A program made the translations under genes and the position numbers. DNA of 64,000 bases from Pseudomonas berkeleyensis (lineage in GTDB: Bacteria; Pseudomonadota; Gammaproteobacteria; Pseudomonadales; Pseudomonadaceae). The DNA is taken from contig NZ_CP059139.1 in assembly GCF_014109765.1 (NCBI RefSeq), positions 682,001 through 746,000 on the forward strand. The letters run 5' to 3'. Position 1 is the first letter of the stretch. Each line of letters begins with the position of its first letter. Under the pieces are notes generated by a model. The model was not told where the DNA came from. It saw only the letters and a program-made list of their open reading frames with translations, and did no database searches. This document shows positions 62,401 to 64,000 of the stretch, piece after piece.

Positions 62401-64000
62401 ACCCTGCCAATTGCGCGGCGGTCGGGGTCTTGCCGAATTCCAGGCCGAGTGACTTGCCCTGGGCATAGGCCTGATCCATCAGGCGTTTCATCTGATCCGC
62501 TTCGTTGTCATAGCCGGCGATCACGTTGTTGTTTGTCTGTTGGATCAATTGCTGCCGTATCAGGTAAGCCTCGTAGTTGGCATCGCCCAGGCGCGTTTGC
62601 ACGGTGTCCGGGTTGAAGCCATAGCGCTCGGCCAGGTAATCGGAGCCGACGAAGTTCGAGCCCACGGCGAAGTTCGGGTTGGTTTCCACCAGGTATTTGG
62701 CACCCGGCGTTTTGTTGGGGACGTAGTAGCCGTTGGGGTTGGTCGGCAGCGTGATGCTCGGAGCACCGATGCCAGGATTGTTGACGCTGGTGCCTAGCTG
62801 GCTGCCGAGGCGGGCCTTGCCCTCATCCTCCGGCCAGGGCGAGCCGACGTTCTCCAGCGTGCCACTGGTGAAGTTCAGGCTGGTGGCGTAGATGCCGGCA
62901 CCGCTGCGGCCGATCACTTCGGCGTCACTGAAGACGCCCCCGCGGATGCCCTCTGCATAGGCTTGGCTATCGGGTACGCGTTCCCATCCCCAGCCGGGAT
63001 TCCAGTCGCCCCAACTGGTGCCGTCGTCGTCAGGACTGTTGGGCAGCCCGTCGTCACGACCCACACAGTTTGCCGGGCCGCCGTCATAGCAGAAACGATC
63101 GGGGTCGACACGAACCCAGCCAACACTGCCGTCATCGTTATCGATCCAGCGCAGCACCTTGGTGTAGTGGTAGAGCGCCAGTTCTTCGTTGCGGAAGGTG
63201 CCGCTGCCGCCGATCTCGACATTGGCTGCGGAGATGACGCCGACCTTGTTCTGGCCGCTGTTGCCATAGTCGATGGTCAGCTTGCTGCCGGCACCATTGG
63301 AGATGATCTGGGCTTTCTGCAGCGCCTGTAGCTGGGTCAGGGTCAGGCCGACCAGTTGCTCGTTGTAGGTGTACTGGACGTCATACATCCAGGCATCGAT
63401 GCCCTTGCAGATGCCCAGAAAACACCCGGAGTTGGCGATCTTGTCTGAGCTGATGACGTTGCCATAGGTCGGCGAACCATCCTGTTTGGTCAGGCTACCA
63501 CCGCTCCACAGGGTTTCGTTGACGAACGACTGGCTGGCCTTGATGTGGATATCGCCAACGCCGACGACGGCGCCGTTGTTGATGAAGCGCGCACTGTCGG
63601 TGGCCATGCTGCCGTTGCTGTCGACAGTGCCGCTGCTATGGTTCTGCACCTTGTCGCCAGCCTTCAGCGACAGATGCTCGCCAGCGTAGAAGGCTCCTGA
63701 GTTGTCGATATTGGTAGTGGCCTCCAGGCTCAGTTCCTGTAGTGACGACAGGCCGGCGGTACTGGTGTTGTTGATCGAACGTGCCTCGACCTTGAGGTCG
63801 CCGCCCGCATGCAGCACGTTGCTGTTGGTCAGACTACCACCGGCCTTGATCTGGCCCGCTGTGGCGCCGAGCAGCTTGCCGGCATTGTCGATGGCGCCGA
63901 TCGCTGTCACGTCGTAGTCGCCGACACTCTTGATCTCGGTGTTGCTGCCTGTGTTCAGGGCCGCGGCGGAGTCGAGCTTCAGCTTGCCGTTGCTTTGTAC
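59441..64000 (-). CDS. Filamentous haemagglutinin-type two-partner-secretion adhesin, N-terminus beyond window
   Basis: The C-terminal 1,519 residues of a TpsA-type exoprotein; the frame is open at base 64000, so the start, TPS domain and probably the tpsB transporter lie outside. In order: FHA-1-like beta-helix repeats; an insert with Cys pairs (CFLGICKG, CYDGGPANC); the conserved block KYLVETNPNFAVGSNFVGSD, then GFNPDTVQTRLGDANYEAYL; then at least eight Ser- and Ala-rich repeats of 80-115 residues with GGDxxxxA-type strands (Fil_haemagg_2). It ends TTIRSGGETRIEQGR without a VENN-type pretoxin or toxin tail. It is most likely an adhesin of the cell surface or medium. The plus-strand ORFs across it are shadows of the low-complexity coding. 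Confidence 0.9.
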   Translation of the reverse strand, partial: VQSNGKLKLDSAAALNTGSNTEIKSVGDYDVTAIGAIDNAGKLLGATAGQIKAGGSLTNSNVLHAGGDLKVEARSINNTSTAGLSSLQELSLEATTNIDNSGAFYAGEHLSLKAGDKVQNHSSGTVDSNGSMATDSARFINNGAVVGVGDIHIKASQSFVNETLWSGGSLTKQDGSPTYGNVISSDKIANSGCFLGICKGIDAWMYDVQYTYNEQLVGLTLTQLQALQKAQIISNGAGSKLTIDYGNSGQNKVGVISAANVEIGGSGTFRNEELALYHYTKVLRWIDNDDGSVGWVRVDPDRFCYDGGPANCVGRDDGLPNSPDDDGTSWGDWNPGWGWERVPDSQAYAEGIRGGVFSDAEVIGRSGAGIYATSLNFTSGTLENVGSPWPEDEGKARLGSQLGTSVNNPGIGAPSITLPTNPNGYYVPNKTPGAKYLVETNPNFAVGSNFVGSDYLAERYGFNPDTVQTRLGDANYEAYLIRQQLIQQTNNNVIAGYDNEADQMKRLMDQAYAQGKSLGLEFGKTPTAAQLAGLTEDIVWMEESVVEGQKVLVPKVYLAASTVAALEAGAVIAARDTRISGEGLSNTGGTISGSGSLTVETRGDITNTSGTIKGGNVDLKSTEGSIRNETLAVGQGDGTTYTTAIGKTGSIQSTSDMSLDAARNIEVIGADISSQGNASLNAGGDITVDTIVDKNTTTSYTESGGFLSSSSTRTSVSSETNIGSGLNIKGDLKTRSGGDTTIAGSEVNVGGDLDAEADGNFNVVARQDKLTVDTQTSKSGLGVGGGLYGSQKTTVNDFTGTNVGSTLNVGGNANVKASEQIVVQGSEVNIGGDASLDGKQGIAILDGLDERRTDTKVETTTFLKIDSSSGASAGTETAASRQGASASAQASANNSTNVKLAETSTTVTNTGSNTSVASNLNVGGNLSMRSEGAVTVQGSNVEAGGDLDVDAKDINVLTGRNESWSESNTTRTSIGIYVDSKAGAEASANANSDGTGNAKAEAKAETTATAGARHEREQSSSYDLVNSASSLKSGGNMNLKASDTATFQGAQVSSGGDMNIEAQDIRNVAAQDISTSSSSAETHTAGLYVGASAEASTEAGVDKNGQAKASASASAEASAGVRQATEKSNNSSTSITQVTNSFTSGGNFNRTAQNTIVDQGTQVEAAGNISQSAREIRDEAVSDQSYSSESSYSHDARVGAYVGAEAKASTDEGASAGTGYGAKASVEGEDNKASEQSSTAVTSRFKAGGSISSSSTENTTLVGTSFEAGEDINIQAGSLDIQAARDTSSSSSSSKSLNAEVKVGTDGASVEAGLEAENAKENTSTARTASLNAGGKLNISTTGDARFEGTELNSGGDTTIGAGGNVEFAAARDTSSSSSNNLSLSVSASDDGEGEQSGEGSIGGGLSRSNSNQARTGSINSGGNVTVTSGGDTTLQGTQVQSTGDTNLSAGGQVRMESAESSSSEVGVQAGFSAKASKDKEGEESGGSSAAASVNVGSQKGSSATTIRSGGETRIEQGR

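Noticed and set aside
59441..64000. Contact-dependent inhibition (CdiA/CdiI) system
   Set aside because: The haemagglutinin block is shared with CdiA, but there is no VENN or pretoxin domain, no toxin tail, and no small immunity gene after the stop; nudF follows directly.

Overview
The window is chromosomal DNA from a gamma-proteobacterium of the genus Pseudomonas. The gene content and order are those of the P. aeruginosa chromosome around PA4965-PA5023: selO, an mscK-like channel, dipA-msrA, aceEF, glnE, ilvE, the waa core-LPS operon, msbA, hldE, parC/parE and cpdA. Codon use is GC-rich throughout. Several details differ from P. aeruginosa: AceF has three lipoyl domains, mig-14/dnpA sit beside msbA, and a large two-partner-secretion adhesin lies next to nudF. 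The P. mendocina/oleovorans group is a plausible host, but that is inference. No tRNA, rRNA, CRISPR array, insertion sequence or prophage was seen. No gene-free stretch exceeds 300 bases.

Layout. 1-13.5 kb: selO (last codons cut by the window edge), an mscK-like channel, an acyl-CoA dehydrogenase, a nitronate monooxygenase, a divergent MFS/LysR pair, rlmJ, an HD-GYP protein, a YjfB-type small protein and msrA. 13.6-26.5 kb: the degenerate-GGDEF/EAL phosphodiesterase dipA, a secreted orphan, a CopD-like membrane protein, aceF-aceE, and the divergent glnE and ilvE. Between aceE and glnE is a pair of perfectly mirrored palindromes that look like a regulator binding site.

26.7-47.3 kb is the lipopolysaccharide core locus. 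It runs waaF-waaC-waaG-waaP, three more sugar-kinase-like genes, a carbamoyltransferase, wapH, a sugar-decoration module of lower GC (hexapeptide acetyltransferase, ssg, a DUF6625-like protein, a GT2 glycosyltransferase), the O-antigen ligase waaL, a convergent kinase-like gene, msbA, mig-14, dnpA and hldE. Most genes overlap by 1-14 bp or are separated by only a few bases, so they are probably read as long coupled transcripts. Together they make ADP-heptose (hldE), build and phosphorylate the inner core, decorate and finish the outer core, flip lipid A-core (msbA) and attach O antigen (waaL).

47.5-50.0 kb: a tandem acyl-CoA dehydrogenase pair. The first member lacks the usual catalytic Glu and the second keeps it. 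50.0-59.4 kb: a reverse-strand block of a PqiC-like lipoprotein, parC, a retropepsin-like protease, a phytase-like esterase, parE, yqiA, cpdA, a DUF1249 protein and nudF, most of them tightly coupled. 59.4 kb to the end: the C-terminal 1,519 residues of a filamentous-haemagglutinin-type adhesin that runs off the window. It ends in repeats, with no toxin tail and no immunity gene.

The most interesting items are the array of canonical and degenerate WaaP-like kinases, the active/degenerate acyl-CoA dehydrogenase pair, the aceE-glnE double palindrome, the recent lipoyl-domain duplication in aceF, the variable core-sugar module, and the tail-less adhesin.
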